From NCBI GenBank assembly GCA_009694045.1, contig SHVY01000005.1, forward strand, positions 1 to 64,000: a stretch of DNA of 64,000 nt. The letters run 5' to 3'. This DNA is from Alphaproteobacteria bacterium (lineage in GTDB: Bacteria; Pseudomonadota; Alphaproteobacteria; SP197). The translations under genes and the position numbers were made by a program. Each line of letters begins with the position of its first letter. The stretch's first letter is position 1. This document shows, piece by piece, positions 33,284 through 44,839 of the stretch. A model generated the notes under the pieces. It worked only from the letters and a program-made list of their open reading frames with translations, made no database searches and was not told the origin of the DNA.

Positions 33284-34605
33284 GCGCGATCCCTGGGTTC
33301 GTCGTCGCGGCCCCATCGTCGGGCGTCGGCAAGACGATCGTCACGCTGGGTCTGGTCCGCGCCTTCGCGGCCGGTGGGCACCGGGTGGCACCGTTCAAAG
33401 TGGGACCGGACTACATCGATCCCGCGTTTCTCGGGGCGGCCGCTGGGCGCGCCTGCGTCAACCTCGATCCCTGGGCGATGCGACCCGAGACGCTGGCCGC
33501 CCTGGTCGCCGACCTGGTTCAAGGCGCGGATATGCTCATCGGCGAAGGGGTCATGGGCTTGTTCGACGGCGGACCCGGCGGTGCCGGGGGCACCGCGGAC
33601 CTGGCCGGGCGCCTGGGGCTGCCGGTGGTACTGGTGGTCGACGCCAGCGGCATGGGCGCGTCCTTCGCCGCCGTCGTCGAAGGGTTTGCCCGGCACCGTC
33701 CGGGGGTGGCGGTCGGGGGCGCGATCGCCAACCGGGTCGCCGGCGAGAAGCACCGTCGTATTATCGAGGAATCCATGGCCCAGGTCAGCGGGGTCCGCCT
33801 GCTCGGCACCATGCCGCGCGACCCGACCCTTGCCCTGCCGTCCCGCCACCTCGGCCTCGTCCAGGCGCGCGAAACCGCCGACCTCGATGCCGTGATCGAT
33901 CGCGCCGCTCGGGTCGTCCGCGACAACCTCGATCTCACCGCGCTCGCGCGGCTCCACATCTCCCCCTTGTCCCCACCGCTTGGCCCCCCACCGCTTGGCC
34001 CCCCACCGCTTGGCCCCCCACCGCTTGGCCAGCGCATCGCGGTTGCCCAGGACGATGCTTTCGCCTTCGCCTATCCGGCCCAGCTCGCCGCTTGGCGCCG
34101 GGAGGGTGCCGATCTCGCGTTCTTCTCGCCGCTGGCGGACCAGGACCCGGGTGGTGCCGACGCCATCTACCTCCCCGGCGGCTACCCGGAACTGCACGCC
34201 GCCCGCCTCGCCGCGAACGGAAGGTTCCTCGCGGGCCTAGGGGCGGCTGCCCGGCGCGGCGCCGTGATCTACGGCGAATGCGGCGGCTACATGGTGCTGG
34301 GTCAGGCCCTCACGGACGCGGGCGGCACGCCCCACGCGATGGCCGGCCTGCTGCCCCACGCCACCTCGTTCGCCGCGCGCAAGCTGCACCTCGGCTACCG
34401 CTCAATGCGACTCCTCGGCGATAGCCCCCTGGGCAAGGTCGGTGCGCTCTTTCGCGGCCACGAGTTCCACTACGCGACGGTGATGGGAGACCCCGGTCCG
34501 CCGTTGTTCGCGGCCACGGACGCCTGGGGTCACGACGTAGGCCAGGTTGGCTCCCGCGATGGCACGGTGGCCGGCTCCTTCCTGCACCTCATCGACCGCG
34601 CATGA
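33280..34605 (+). CDS. cobB: Cobyrinate/hydrogenobyrinate a,c-diamide synthase
   Basis: APSSGVGKTIVTLGLVRAF; FKVGPDYIDPAF; GECGGYMVLGQAL glutaminase motif; GTG start overlapping cobA TGA. Confidence 0.92.
   Translation: MSAIPGFVVAAPSSGVGKTIVTLGLVRAFAAGGHRVAPFKVGPDYIDPAFLGAAAGRACVNLDPWAMRPETLAALVADLVQGADMLIGEGVMGLFDGGPGGAGGTADLAGRLGLPVVLVVDASGMGASFAAVVEGFARHRPGVAVGGAIANRVAGEKHRRIIEESMAQVSGVRLLGTMPRDPTLALPSRHLGLVQARETADLDAVIDRAARVVRDNLDLTALARLHISPLSPPLGPPPLGPPPLGPPPLGQRIAVAQDDAFAFAYPAQLAAWRREGADLAFFSPLADQDPGGADAIYLPGGYPELHAARLAANGRFLAGLGAAARRGAVIYGECGGYMVLGQALTDAGGTPHAMAGLLPHATSFAARKLHLGYRSMRLLGDSPLGKVGALFRGHEFHYATVMGDPGPPLFAATDAWGHDVGQVGSRDGTVAGSFLHLIDRA
33973..34032 (+). repeat. Four 15-bp direct repeats (ccaccgcttggcccc) within cobB encoding PPLGP
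   Basis: 33973-33987, 33988-34002, 34003-34017, 34018-34032 (last unit diverges at the final two bases). Confidence 0.9.
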
Positions 34606-35350
34606 CCGCGGCGGTCAGCAGATAGTTCACGGCGGTGTCGCGGCCGATCGACCAGCGGTTGCGCACCGGGTCGTAGACTAGGCCGCTTACGTCGGTGACG
34701 CGGGCGCCGTGGCCCCGGAGGTGCCGCGCGATCTCGGCGGGGGCCGGGAAGCGCGACCAGTCGTGGGTGCCCGGCGGCACCCAGCGCAGAATGCGCTCGG
34801 CGCCGACGATGGCGAGAGCATAGCTTTTCCACGTTCGGTTGAGGGTCGAGAGGATGATCAGCCCGCCATCCGCGGCGATCGCGCAAGCGGCAGCGAGGAA
34901 CGCGCCCACGTCCGCCACATGCTCCACGATCTCCAGCGCCAGAACCACGTCGAATCGGCCGCCCTCCGCCGCCGTGTCCTCGACGGTGGCGACCCGGTAA
35001 TCGATCGCCAAGTCCTGGCCCGCGGCATGGTCGCGGGCGACCGCGATCGCCGCGGCGCCGGCGTCGATCCCCCGCACGACGGCGCCCAGTCGTGCCATCG
35101 GCTCGGTGACCAGTCCGCCGCCGCACCCGATGTCGATGACGCGCACGCCCGCGAGCGGCTGGGGACCCAGGGAGTCGCGGCCCCGGTGCGCGGCGATGCG
35201 GTCGCGGATGTAGCCGAGCCGGGCGGGATTCAGCCGATGCAGGGGGGCGTGGACCCCGGTCGCGTCCCACCAGGCGCCGGCCTTGGCGTCGAACGCCGCG
35301 ACCTCGCGCGCATCCACGCTCGACGCGGTGCCGCTCTCTCGCCTGCTCAT
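34589..35350 (-). CDS. ubiG: 3-demethylubiquinol 3-O-methyltransferase
   Basis: VIDIGCGGGLVTEPMARLGA; GTHDWSRFPAPAE; WSIGRDTAVNYL. Confidence 0.95.
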   Translation of the reverse strand: MSRRESGTASSVDAREVAAFDAKAGAWWDATGVHAPLHRLNPARLGYIRDRIAAHRGRDSLGPQPLAGVRVIDIGCGGGLVTEPMARLGAVVRGIDAGAAAIAVARDHAAGQDLAIDYRVATVEDTAAEGGRFDVVLALEIVEHVADVGAFLAAACAIAADGGLIILSTLNRTWKSYALAIVGAERILRWVPPGTHDWSRFPAPAEIARHLRGHGARVTDVSGLVYDPVRNRWSIGRDTAVNYLLTAAVMRGR

Positions 35351-35436
35351 CTTGCCCCCATGGTATCGACCGAGTATGTAAGGCGCGTCGTCGCGGCGGC
35401 AAGCGTCGGCATTTCTCCCCAGCGGCGGAAGGGTCC

Positions 35437-36657
35437 ATGGCCCGCATCGTCCAGAAGTTCGGTGGCACCTCGGTCGGGGACATCGAACGCATCAAGAACG
35501 TCGCCAGGATCGTCAAGCGTCAGGTGGACGGGGGCGATCAGGTGACCGTGGTGGTCTCGGCGATGTCCGGGGTGACCAACGACCTGGTCGCCAAGGTGCG
35601 GGCGATCGCGCCGATGCACGACGCGCGCGAATACGACACGGTGGTCGCGACCGGCGAGCAGGTGACGACCGGGCTCGTGGCCCTGGCGCTGCACGAGGCG
35701 GGCGTGGCGGCCCGCTCATGGCAGGCCTGGCAGATTCCCTTCCGCACCGACGACGCCCATGGCCGCGCCCGCATCCTCGGCATCGATACCGCGCGGCTCG
35801 AGGAACGGCTGGCGGAAGGCCAGGTCCCGGTCGTCGCCGGCTTTCAGGGCATCGGCACCGATGGCCGCATCACCACGCTCGGCCGCGGCGGATCCGACAT
35901 CACGGCGGTGGCGCTCGCGGCGGCGCTGCGTGCCGATCGGTGCGACATCTACACCGACGTGGACGGGGTTTATACCGCCGATCCCCGGATCGTTGCCCGG
36001 GCGCGGAAACTCGATAAGATCACCTTCGAGGAAATGCTCGAGCTCGCCTCGCAAGGGGCGAAGGTCCTGCACACCCGCTCGGTCGAGTTGGCGATGAACC
36101 TGGGTGTGCGCCTGCAGGTTTTGTCGGCCTTCACGGGTGCCCCCGGCACCATGGTCGTTGACGAGGATGAAATCGTGGAGCAGCACGTCGTCAGCGGCAT
36201 CGCCTATAGCCGCGATGAAGCGAAGATCACCGTTGTGCGCCTGGCCGATCGGCCGGGAGTCGCGGCCAAGCTGTTCGGGCCCCTGGCCGAGGCCGGGATC
36301 AATGTCGACATGATCGTTCAAGGTGGCTCCGAGGATGGCGCCCACGCCGATATGACCTTCACGGTCGGCAAGGCGGATCTGCTGCCCGCGCTCAAGGCCT
36401 TGGAAGTCCGCAAGAAGGACCTGGGCTACCACTCCGTCGTCCACGACTCCTCCGTGGTCAAGGTGTCGGTGATCGGCGTCGGCATGCGCAGCCACGCGGG
36501 CGTCGCTGCGAAGATGTTCAGCGCCCTGGCGGAACGCGGCATCAACATCCAGGCGATCTCGACCTCGGAGATCAAGATCAGCGTGCTGTTGAGCGAGGAG
36601 TACACCGAGCTTGCGCTCCGCACCCTGCACACCGCCTACGGACTGGACGCGGCCTGA
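35437..36657 (+). CDS. lysC: Aspartate kinase
   Basis: MARIVQKFGGTSVGDIERI; TTLGRGGSDITAVALAAAL; two ACT domains. Confidence 0.96.
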   Translation: MARIVQKFGGTSVGDIERIKNVARIVKRQVDGGDQVTVVVSAMSGVTNDLVAKVRAIAPMHDAREYDTVVATGEQVTTGLVALALHEAGVAARSWQAWQIPFRTDDAHGRARILGIDTARLEERLAEGQVPVVAGFQGIGTDGRITTLGRGGSDITAVALAAALRADRCDIYTDVDGVYTADPRIVARARKLDKITFEEMLELASQGAKVLHTRSVELAMNLGVRLQVLSAFTGAPGTMVVDEDEIVEQHVVSGIAYSRDEAKITVVRLADRPGVAAKLFGPLAEAGINVDMIVQGGSEDGAHADMTFTVGKADLLPALKALEVRKKDLGYHSVVHDSSVVKVSVIGVGMRSHAGVAAKMFSALAERGINIQAISTSEIKISVLLSEEYTELALRTLHTAYGLDAA

Positions 36658-36659
36658 GC

Positions 36660-37664
36660 ATGACGACCCGCCTGGAGCGCGGCTGGCGCCAAGGTGCGGC
36701 GTTGCTCGGCTGCCGCTACGGCATCCTGGGGGGCGCCATGACTTGGGTGAGCGAGCGCCACTTGGTGGCCGCCCTGTCGGACCACGGGGGCTTCGGGGTG
36801 CTCGCCTGCGGGTCGATGACACCGGCCCTGCTGGACGCCGAGATCGCCGCGACCGCCGCCCTCACCAACGCGCCGTTCGGTGTGAACCTGATCATCATGC
36901 ACCCGGACCTCGATCGGCTGATCGACGTCTGCCTCGACCGTCGCGTCGGCCACGTGGTTCTGGCTGGCGGGCTGCCGAGCGGGGCCACGATCGAACGGCT
37001 GCGCAAGGGCGGGTCCAAGGTCCTTGCCTTCGTGCCGACCCTGGCCACGGCGCGCAAGCTGGTGCGCTCCGGCGTCCACGGCCTCGTCATCGAGGGCATG
37101 GAGGCCGGCGGCCACATTGGGCCGGTCACCACCAGCGTGCTCGCCCAGGAGATTCTGCCCCATGTCCGCGACGTCCCGGTGTTCGCCGCCGGCGGCATCG
37201 GCCGCGGCGAGGCCATCGCCAGCTACGTCGAGATGGGCGCGGCCGGCTGTCAGCTCGGAACCCGCTTCGTCTGCGCCACGGAATCGATCGCTCACCCCGC
37301 GTTCAAGCAGGCCTTCGTGCGGGCCCAGGCGCGCGATGCCCAGCCGAGCGTGCAGCTCGACCCCCAATTCCCGGTGATCCCCGTGCGCGCCATCCTGAAC
37401 GCCGGCACCCGACGGTTCATGGACATCCAGCGCGAGGTGATCGCGCGCTTCCGGTCCGGCGAGCTGACCCAGAAGGAGGCGCAACTCGCCATCGAGCATT
37501 TTTGGGCGGGCGCGCTCCGCCGCGCTGTCATCGATGGTGATGTCGAGGGCGGCTCGCTCATGGCTGGTCAGAGCGTCGGCATGGTGAGCCGGGTCGAGCC
37601 CATGGCCGCGATCATCGGCGAATTGATCGATCAGGCCGGGGCCTATATGAAGAAAGTCGCCTAA
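36660..37664 (+). CDS. Nitronate monooxygenase / FabK-like flavoprotein
   Basis: LVIEGMEAGGHIG; VFAAGGIGRGEAIASYVEMGAAGCQLGTRFV. Confidence 0.85.
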   Translation: MTTRLERGWRQGAALLGCRYGILGGAMTWVSERHLVAALSDHGGFGVLACGSMTPALLDAEIAATAALTNAPFGVNLIIMHPDLDRLIDVCLDRRVGHVVLAGGLPSGATIERLRKGGSKVLAFVPTLATARKLVRSGVHGLVIEGMEAGGHIGPVTTSVLAQEILPHVRDVPVFAAGGIGRGEAIASYVEMGAAGCQLGTRFVCATESIAHPAFKQAFVRAQARDAQPSVQLDPQFPVIPVRAILNAGTRRFMDIQREVIARFRSGELTQKEAQLAIEHFWAGALRRAVIDGDVEGGSLMAGQSVGMVSRVEPMAAIIGELIDQAGAYMKKVA

Positions 37665-37847
37665 TCGGCAGGGACCCTTGGCGGGCTGTCTTTCACAGGA
37701 ATCGAAGAAGAATCAGGCAAGTAGGCCTGAGAAAAGGTCAAATTGCCCCTCCGTTCAAGGGGTGTTTAAGATTCCCATGTGTCAGAGCCGATAAGACAGG
37801 CGTAAGTTCAAGGCCTGGGATCATCGGTTGGGATGGGATGGAGGCCC

Positions 37848-38921
37848 ATGAGGAGTCTTCGCCTCAGAAGGACCACGCCGGAGGATGACGGCTCGAGGGT
37901 CACCCGCCTGCGCGAGGTCGACTCGCCGCAGGCCCGCATGGGGGCCGAGCTGCGTACCGCCCGCATGCGGCGCGGATTGTCGTTGGCCGACGTCGCCCGG
38001 AATCTGCGCATCCGTCAGGTCTACCTCGTGGCCCTCGAGGACGGGCGGCTGAACGAGCTGCCGGGACGCACGTACGTCGTCGGCTTTCTGCGCAGTTACG
38101 GCCACTATCTGGACCTGGATGGCGAAGCCCTGGTCATCCGCTTCCGGGACGAATCGAGCGAACTCTCCGCCCCAGCCGAGCTCAACTTCCCGGAACCGAT
38201 GGGGGCTACGTCCTTGCCCACGGTGCGCGTGGTCCTTGCGGCGTTCGCCGTGGCGGTCCTCGTCTTCGGCGGTTGGTACGTCATCCAAGATCGCGGGCAC
38301 CCGCCCCTGCCGCTGGTCGAGGTGGTGCCCGAGGAGCTGGCCGCCTTGCTCCCCGCGGTCGAAGCGCCGGCCGACGCGGTCGCGGCGAGCCCACCCGCCG
38401 CCGCTATCGAGCCCCTACCCGAAGTCTCCGCCGCGACGACCGTCGCCGCGCCAGCGCCCGAGCCCGTGCCCGAGGCTGCGACCGTGACCGCCGTCGTCGC
38501 GGAACCCGCGCCAGCATCCGCGGCGCCGACGTTCGTCACCGGCGGTGCGATCGAGGAGCAACCGGCGACGGCGGTCGCGGCCGCGAGGGCGATCACCGTG
38601 CCGGAACCCACCTCCACCTATGTTCCGAACGTCTACGGCCAGACCAACATCGGCGCCAGGGTTCATCTCCGTGCCATCGGCGAGAGTTGGATCCAAGTCA
38701 ATGGCCCCGGTGGCGAGCTGGTCTTCACCCGCATCTTGCAGCCCGGCGACGTCTACAACGTTCCCGACCGCTCCGATCTCACCCTCATCACCGGCAACGC
38801 CGGCGGGCTCGAAATCCTGGTCGACGGGATCGCGACGGCCCCGCTCGGGGCGGTGGGCGACGTGCGCCGCCACATCTCCCTCGATCCCGCCCAACTCAAG
38901 TCGGGCCAAGCGATCGAGTAA
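37848..38921 (+). CDS. RodZ-like HTH and DUF4115 membrane protein
   Basis: N-terminal HTH ([33 protein letters not shown]), one TM, Pro/Ala linker, C-terminal beta domain [35 protein letters not shown] before ATG 37848. Confidence 0.88.
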   Translation: MRSLRLRRTTPEDDGSRVTRLREVDSPQARMGAELRTARMRRGLSLADVARNLRIRQVYLVALEDGRLNELPGRTYVVGFLRSYGHYLDLDGEALVIRFRDESSELSAPAELNFPEPMGATSLPTVRVVLAAFAVAVLVFGGWYVIQDRGHPPLPLVEVVPEELAALLPAVEAPADAVAASPPAAAIEPLPEVSAATTVAAPAPEPVPEAATVTAVVAEPAPASAAPTFVTGGAIEEQPATAVAAARAITVPEPTSTYVPNVYGQTNIGARVHLRAIGESWIQVNGPGGELVFTRILQPGDVYNVPDRSDLTLITGNAGGLEILVDGIATAPLGAVGDVRRHISLDPAQLKSGQAIE

Positions 38922-38991
38922 CCGGCGGCGGCTTGCGGGGTTTTCGCCCGTGGGCTATGTGTTGGCGCAATCACTCCAAGGAACGCGACCG

Positions 38992-40113
38992 ATGAGCCAG
39001 CATAACGTCGGACCAGCGCCGCGCCGCAGATCCCGTCCCGTCAAGGTGGGCAAGGTCACGGTCGGCGGCGACGCACCCATCAGCGTCCAGTCGATGACCA
39101 ACACGCTCACCACCGACGAGGCGGGGACGATCAAGCAGATCTTCCAGATCGCCGCCGCCGGGGCCGATATCGTGCGGGTTTCTTGCCCGGATGAGGGCTC
39201 GACCAAGGCCCTGAAGCACATCGTCTACGAATCCCCGGTGCCGATCGTCGCCGACATCCACTTCCACTATCGCCGGGCGATCGAGGCCGCCGAGTCCGGG
39301 GCCGCCTGCCTGCGTATCAACCCGGGCAACATCGGGTCCGCCGCGCGGGTGCGCGAGGTCGTCAACGCGGCCCGCGATCACGGCTGTTCCATGCGCATCG
39401 GCGTGAACGGCGGCTCGCTCGAGAAAGATCTGCTGGAGCGCTACGGCCGCCCCACGCCCGAGGCCATGGTCGAAAGCGCCCAACGCCAAATCCGGGTGCT
39501 GGAGGACCACGACTTCCGCGACTTCAAGATCAGCGTGAAGGCCTCCAACATCTATCTGGCGGTCGCCGCCTATCGCGGTCTGGCGGCGGTCTGCGACTAT
39601 CCCCTGCACCTGGGCATCACCGAGGCCGGCGGGCAGTTCGGTGGCACCGTGAAGTCGGCCATCGGCATGGGGATGCTCCTGGCCGAGGGCATCGGCGACA
39701 CGATCCGCGTGTCGCTGTCGGCCGATCCGGTCGAGGAGGTCAAGGTCGGCTTCGAGATGCTGAAGGCGCTGGAGCTGCGCATGCGGGGCATCACCATCAT
39801 CTCCTGCCCATCCTGTGCCCGGCAGCAGTTCGAGGTCGTCAAGACCGTCGCCGAGCTGGAAAAGCGCCTCGCCCATATCACCGTGCCGCTGTCGGTCTCG
39901 ATCATCGGCTGCGTGGTCAACGGCCCCGGCGAGGCGCGCGCGACCGATGTAGGCTTGACCGGCGGTGGCAAGGGGAGCCACCTCGTCTACTTGAGCGGCC
40001 TCGCCGATCACAAGATCGACGACGCACGGCTCGTTGATCACGTGGTCGAATTGGTGGAGCGCAAGGTCGCCGAGATCGCGGCGGCCGAACCGCCCGCCGT
40101 CGCCGCCGAATAG
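38992..40113 (+). CDS. ispG: 4-hydroxy-3-methylbut-2-en-1-yl diphosphate synthase
   Basis: [43 protein letters not shown]. Confidence 0.97.
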   Translation: MSQHNVGPAPRRRSRPVKVGKVTVGGDAPISVQSMTNTLTTDEAGTIKQIFQIAAAGADIVRVSCPDEGSTKALKHIVYESPVPIVADIHFHYRRAIEAAESGAACLRINPGNIGSAARVREVVNAARDHGCSMRIGVNGGSLEKDLLERYGRPTPEAMVESAQRQIRVLEDHDFRDFKISVKASNIYLAVAAYRGLAAVCDYPLHLGITEAGGQFGGTVKSAIGMGMLLAEGIGDTIRVSLSADPVEEVKVGFEMLKALELRMRGITIISCPSCARQQFEVVKTVAELEKRLAHITVPLSVSIIGCVVNGPGEARATDVGLTGGGKGSHLVYLSGLADHKIDDARLVDHVVELVERKVAEIAAAEPPAVAAE

Positions 40114-40121
40114 GGTTCCTC

Positions 40122-41372
40122 GTGGCCCAGGCGAAGTTGCAGCCGGTTCGCGGCACGCACGACCTGTTGCCCGCGGATTGCCGCCGGCACCGGGCCGTGA
40201 CCGACGCTACCCGCGCCGTGGCGGAGCGCTATGGCTACGGCGAGATCGCCACGCCGATCTTCGAGTTCACCGAGGTGTTCAGCCGCCCACTTGGCGAGAC
40301 CACCGATGTGGTGACGAAGGAGATGTACACGTTCGTGGATCGCGGCGGCGATAGTCTGACGTTGCGTCCCGAGAACACGGCCAGCGTCGTGCGCGCCGTC
40401 ATCTCCAACGGCCTCTTCAACGAGTTGCCGCTGAAATACCACTACGCGGGCCCCATGTTCCGCTACGAGCGACCGCAGAAGGGGCGCCAAAGGCAGTTCC
40501 ACCAGATCGGGGTCGAGCTGATCGGTCCGTCCGAGCCCGAAGCCGACGTCGAGGTCATCGCCATGGGCGCCGATGTCCTGGCCGACCTCGGTCTCGCCGA
40601 TCGGGTGACGCTCGAGATCAACAGCCTGGGCGATCCCGCGAGCCGCGCCGCCCACCGCGCCGCCCTGGTCGCCTATCTCACGCCCCAGGCCGAACGCCTG
40701 TCGCCGGACAGCCGCGCACGCCTCGCGCGCAATCCGCTGCGCATCCTCGACACCAAGGACGAAGGCGACCGGCGGATGCTCGATGGGGCGCCGCGCCTGG
40801 ATCAGTTCCTCAATTCCGAATCGACGGCGTTCTTCGCGGCCGTCCGGCGCGGCCTTGACCGTCTGCGGATCGCCCATGCCGTCAACCCGCGGCTGGTGCG
40901 CGGGTTCGACTACTACACCCACACGGCGTTCGAGTTCGTGACCGAACACCTGGGTGCCCAAGGGACCGTCATCGGCGGCGGCCGCTACGACGGGCTGGTG
41001 GCACAGCTCGGCGGCCCGGACACCGCGGCGATCGGCTGGGCCGGGGGCATTGAACGGCTTGCCATGCTGCTGGCGGTGGAACCGCCGGCACCCCGCGCCA
41101 TCGCCCTGGTCCCCATCGGCGATGACGCCGAGGCCCGCGCGCAGGAACTCGCCCATGGCTTGCGCCGGGCCGGCTTCGTCATCGACCTCGGCTACCGTGG
41201 CAACGTCCGGCGCCGCATGAAGCGAGCCAACAAGATCGGCGCCAAGGCCGCCCTCATCATCGGCGACACCGAACTCGCCAAGGGCATCGCCACGCTCCGC
41301 GACCTCACCACCGGCGACCAATCCGAGGTACCCCTGGATGGGCTCGCGGGCGCTCTCGGAGCGTACCGATAG
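40122..41372 (+). CDS. hisS: Histidyl-tRNA synthetase
   Basis: PVRGTHDLLP; LRPENTASVVRA; RGFDYYTHTAFEFV; GGGRYDGLV. Confidence 0.97.
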   Translation: MAQAKLQPVRGTHDLLPADCRRHRAVTDATRAVAERYGYGEIATPIFEFTEVFSRPLGETTDVVTKEMYTFVDRGGDSLTLRPENTASVVRAVISNGLFNELPLKYHYAGPMFRYERPQKGRQRQFHQIGVELIGPSEPEADVEVIAMGADVLADLGLADRVTLEINSLGDPASRAAHRAALVAYLTPQAERLSPDSRARLARNPLRILDTKDEGDRRMLDGAPRLDQFLNSESTAFFAAVRRGLDRLRIAHAVNPRLVRGFDYYTHTAFEFVTEHLGAQGTVIGGGRYDGLVAQLGGPDTAAIGWAGGIERLAMLLAVEPPAPRAIALVPIGDDAEARAQELAHGLRRAGFVIDLGYRGNVRRRMKRANKIGAKAALIIGDTELAKGIATLRDLTTGDQSEVPLDGLAGALGAYR

Positions 41373-41417
41373 GGCGGCCCCGTGATCCCGCGCCACGAGG
41401 GCACGTTGCCTTGCGTT

Positions 41418-41453
41418 CCCTCTCCCCTTGTGGGACAGGGGCAGGGTGAGAGG
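41418..41453. repeat. GC-rich imperfect palindrome (ccctctcccc...gggtgagagg) between hisS and hemA
   Basis: Inverted arms around ttgtgggaca; resembles short dispersed palindromes of many proteobacteria. Confidence 0.55.
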
Positions 41454-41484
41454 TGATTCCACGGACGCGAAGAGCGCCCAGACC

Positions 41485-42750
41485 ATGTCCGCCGGGGAAA
41501 CTTTGCGCTACCTCGTGGTGGGTGCGACGCACCGCACCGCGCCGCTGGAGTTGCGCGAGCGCATGGCCGAGGGGGCGGACGGGACTCCGCTCACGGAGCA
41601 AATCGCTGGCCTCGAACTTGGCCAGGTCGCCGTCATGGTAACCTGCGATCGGGTGGAGTTGATCGCCGCGGTCGCCGATCCTGAAGGAGCGGCCGCGGTC
41701 GCCATGGGCCTGCTGGCGGCCCGCGCCGGGCTCGCTCGCGACCGTGCCGCGCCAGCCCTGCGTTGGCTCGCGGACGATGCCGCTGTCCGCCACGTCTTCG
41801 CCATCGCCTCCGGCCTCGAAAGCCTGGTCCTGGGCGAGCCGGAGGTGCTGGGTCAGGTCCACGAGGCGGAGCGCGAGGCTCGCCGCCAGGGCCGCTTCGG
41901 GCCCGAGCTCGACGCCCTGTGCCAGGCGACGTATCGCGCCGCCAAGCGGGCGCGGAGCGAGACGGCGATCGGCGAAGGGCCGGTCAGCCTTGCCGCCTCG
42001 GCCGTGGCCGTGGCCCTCGACATCCACGGATCGCTCGCGACCGTCGCCGCCCTGGTGATCGGCGCGGCCGACATCGCCGAGCTGATCGCCGGCAAGCTGC
42101 GCGAGGCCGGGCTCGGCCGCCTCGCCGTCACCCATTGGCGTGAACGTCAGGCGGCGGAGACGGCGCGGAAGCTCGGCGCTAACATCCTGCCGATCGCCGA
42201 TCTCGAAGCCGGACTCGCCGGCGCCGACATCGTCCTTGCGGGCGCGGGGACCGGACGCTACATGGTGACCCGCGATGCGCTCGCCCGCGCCATCCGGGCG
42301 CGCCGCCGCCGACCGATGTTTGTCATCGACGTGTCCTTGCCGCCCGACGTGGAACCGGGCGTCGACGGCATCGACGGCATCTTCCGCTACGATCTTGCCG
42401 ATCTGGAGCGGGTCGCGCGGATCGGCCAGGGCGAACGGGTGGCGGCGGCGACGGCAGCCTGGACGATCGTCGACGAAAGCGTCGCCGCGTTCCTCCGCGA
42501 TCGGGTCGAGCGCGAGGCGGTTCCGGCGATCCGGACCTTGCGCGCGGCCTTCGAGTCGACGCGGGATCGGGTCCTGGCGGACCGCCCCGACGCCGACGTT
42601 GCCGAGGCAACGCGGCTGCTCGTCAACCGGCTGCTGCACGGGCCGTCAGAGGCGCTGCGGCGGGCCGCGGCGGAAGGGACCGAGGGCCGGGACCTCGAAG
42701 CCATGCTCGAACGGCTGTTCGGCAGGCGCGGCGATGAGAGGAAGCAATGA
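41485..42750 (+). CDS. hemA: Glutamyl-tRNA reductase
   Basis: [40 protein letters not shown]. Confidence 0.95.
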   Translation: MSAGETLRYLVVGATHRTAPLELRERMAEGADGTPLTEQIAGLELGQVAVMVTCDRVELIAAVADPEGAAAVAMGLLAARAGLARDRAAPALRWLADDAAVRHVFAIASGLESLVLGEPEVLGQVHEAEREARRQGRFGPELDALCQATYRAAKRARSETAIGEGPVSLAASAVAVALDIHGSLATVAALVIGAADIAELIAGKLREAGLGRLAVTHWRERQAAETARKLGANILPIADLEAGLAGADIVLAGAGTGRYMVTRDALARAIRARRRRPMFVIDVSLPPDVEPGVDGIDGIFRYDLADLERVARIGQGERVAAATAAWTIVDESVAAFLRDRVEREAVPAIRTLRAAFESTRDRVLADRPDADVAEATRLLVNRLLHGPSEALRRAAAEGTEGRDLEAMLERLFGRRGDERKQ

Positions 42751-43817
42751 TCAGTCCGCAGAAACTCGATCGGCTCGGCGGCCGCTACGCGGCGCTGAAC
42801 ACCAACATGGCCCAGGGCAACGTGTCGTCCGAGGACATGGTGCGGATGGCGAAGGAGTACGCCGAACTCACCCCCGTGATCGGCGCCATCAACGTCTGGC
42901 GCAAGTGCGCGGCCGAGGTCGCCGAGCTCGATGCCATGTTGGAAGGCGAGACGGATCCGGAGCTCGCGGCGCTGGCCCAGTCCGAGCGCCAGGACGCGGC
43001 CAGGCGCCTGCCCGAGCTGGAGCGCCAAGTGCAGGTTCTGCTTCTGCCGAAGGACGCGGCCGACGAGAAGAACGCGATTCTCGAGGTGCGGGCCGGAACC
43101 GGTGGCGACGAGGCTTCGCTGTTCGCCGCGGAGCTGTTCCGCATGTACCAGCGCTATGCCGAACTGCGCGGCTGGAAGATCGAGATCATGCATTACAACG
43201 ACACCGGTCTCGGCGGCCTCAAGGAAGGCCAGATGTCGATCCGCGGCCGCGACGTGTTCGCCCGGCTCAAGTTCGAATCCGGTGTCCATCGCATCCAGCG
43301 CGTGCCGGTGACCGAATCGAGCGGGCGCATCCACACATCGGCGGCGACGGTCGCTGTGCTGCCGGAACCGGAGGAGATCGACGTCAAGATCGACGAGAAG
43401 GATCTTCGGATCGACGTCTACCGCGCCTCGGGCCCCGGCGGCCAGTCGGTCAACACCACGGACAGCGCCGTGCGCATCACCCACATTCCCTCGGGTCTCG
43501 TGGTGATCCAGCAGGACGAGAAGTCGCAGCACAAGAACCGGGCCAAGGCCTTGCGGGTCTTGCGCGCCCGGCTCTACGAGGCGGAGCGGGCGGCGAAGGC
43601 GGCGGAGCGGGCGGCGGTGCGCAAGAGCCAGGTCGGCAGCGGCGACCGCTCCGAGCGCATCCGCACCTACAACGGGCCGCAAGGGCGGGTGACCGACCAC
43701 CGGATCAACTTCACCCTCTACAAGTTGGAACGGGTGTTGAACGGGGAAGCCTTGGACGAGGTCGTCGACGCGCTGATCGCCGACGACCAGGCGTCCCAGC
43801 TCGCGGACATCGATTGA
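42747..43817 (+). CDS. prfA: Peptide chain release factor 1
   Basis: [43 protein letters not shown] (GGQ motif). Confidence 0.97.
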   Translation: MISPQKLDRLGGRYAALNTNMAQGNVSSEDMVRMAKEYAELTPVIGAINVWRKCAAEVAELDAMLEGETDPELAALAQSERQDAARRLPELERQVQVLLLPKDAADEKNAILEVRAGTGGDEASLFAAELFRMYQRYAELRGWKIEIMHYNDTGLGGLKEGQMSIRGRDVFARLKFESGVHRIQRVPVTESSGRIHTSAATVAVLPEPEEIDVKIDEKDLRIDVYRASGPGGQSVNTTDSAVRITHIPSGLVVIQQDEKSQHKNRAKALRVLRARLYEAERAAKAAERAAVRKSQVGSGDRSERIRTYNGPQGRVTDHRINFTLYKLERVLNGEALDEVVDALIADDQASQLADID

Positions 43818-44701
43818 ACCCGACCATCGCACGCGCGCTGGGCGCCGCCGCCCGCACCCTCGGCAACGCCGGCGTCGAGGACCCCAGGCGCGACGCCCAG
43901 GTCCTGATCGGTCACGCGCTCGGCGTGGACCGGGCCGTCGTCGTCGGCCATCCCGAGCGCGCCATGAGCGACCACGAGGTCCGCGCGTTCGAGGCCCTGG
44001 TCGCGGGTCGGTCGCGCCGGATCCCCGTCGCGGTCCTGGTCGGGTCCCGCGAATTCTGGAGCCTATCGTTCCGGGTCACCGCCGACACCCTGGTGCCACG
44101 GCCCGACAGCGAGACCGTGGTATCCGCCGTGCTCGACCGCGTCGACCGTCGCCTGGTTCGGCGGGTCCTCGACCTCGGCACCGGTACCGGCTGCCTCCTG
44201 CTAGCGCTGCTGCGCGAGCTGCCCGAGGCCTTCGGCGTCGGCGTCGACCGCTCGCCCGCGGCGGCCGCGGTCGCGGCGCTGAACGCGACGAACCTGGGGC
44301 TGGCCGGCCGGGCACGGTTCGTGGTCGGCGATTGGCACTCGGGGTTGCGCGGTCCGTTCGACGTGGTCGTCGCGAACCCGCCCTACATCGCGACCGTTGC
44401 GATCGCGGACCTGGTGCCGGACGTGGCGCGACACGAACCGCGGATCGCATTGGATGGCGGCCCCGACGGCCTCGGTGCCTATCGCGCGATCTTGCCTGGA
44501 CTCGGCCGGTTGCTTGCCCCGTCCGGGCTTGCGGTGCTCGAGGTGGGCCAGGGGCAAGCGTCCGCGGTCGCGGCGCTCGCGGGTGCCGACCTGTCCCTGG
44601 TCGGCGGCGACCGCGACCTTGCCGGGATGCAGCGCTGCATCGTCCTGAAGCCCGTCGAATCTTTGAAGAAAGGCCTTGGAAAGGTTGCCGAGGTACACTA
44701 G
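43814..44701 (+). CDS. prmC: Release factor glutamine methyltransferase
   Basis: [29 protein letters not shown] start overlapping the prfA stop. Confidence 0.93.
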   Translation: MNPTIARALGAAARTLGNAGVEDPRRDAQVLIGHALGVDRAVVVGHPERAMSDHEVRAFEALVAGRSRRIPVAVLVGSREFWSLSFRVTADTLVPRPDSETVVSAVLDRVDRRLVRRVLDLGTGTGCLLLALLRELPEAFGVGVDRSPAAAAVAALNATNLGLAGRARFVVGDWHSGLRGPFDVVVANPPYIATVAIADLVPDVARHEPRIALDGGPDGLGAYRAILPGLGRLLAPSGLAVLEVGQGQASAVAALAGADLSLVGGDRDLAGMQRCIVLKPVESLKKGLGKVAEVH

Positions 44702-44839
44702 CTTCAACCTAGAAACCCGTGTTCTCGTGCCCTTTGGCGGTTTGCTCGTTGTCGGGGGTCGGCCAGGTATGGCGACGCGAGGTGATACATCCGGATCCAA
44801 GGTGGGCAGCCCAAGGCGCGACGGGCGTGCCTAAGACGA

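Noticed and set aside
30631-34605. Cobalamin riboswitch near cobK/cbiD/cobA/cobB
   Set aside because: The 48-bp divergent gap 32462-32509 is too short for one and no B12-box-like sequence was recognised.
37665-37847. Riboswitch or ncRNA in the gap before rodZ
   Set aside because: Only weak short hairpins (caggc/gcctg; cccct/agggg); no recognisable class motif.
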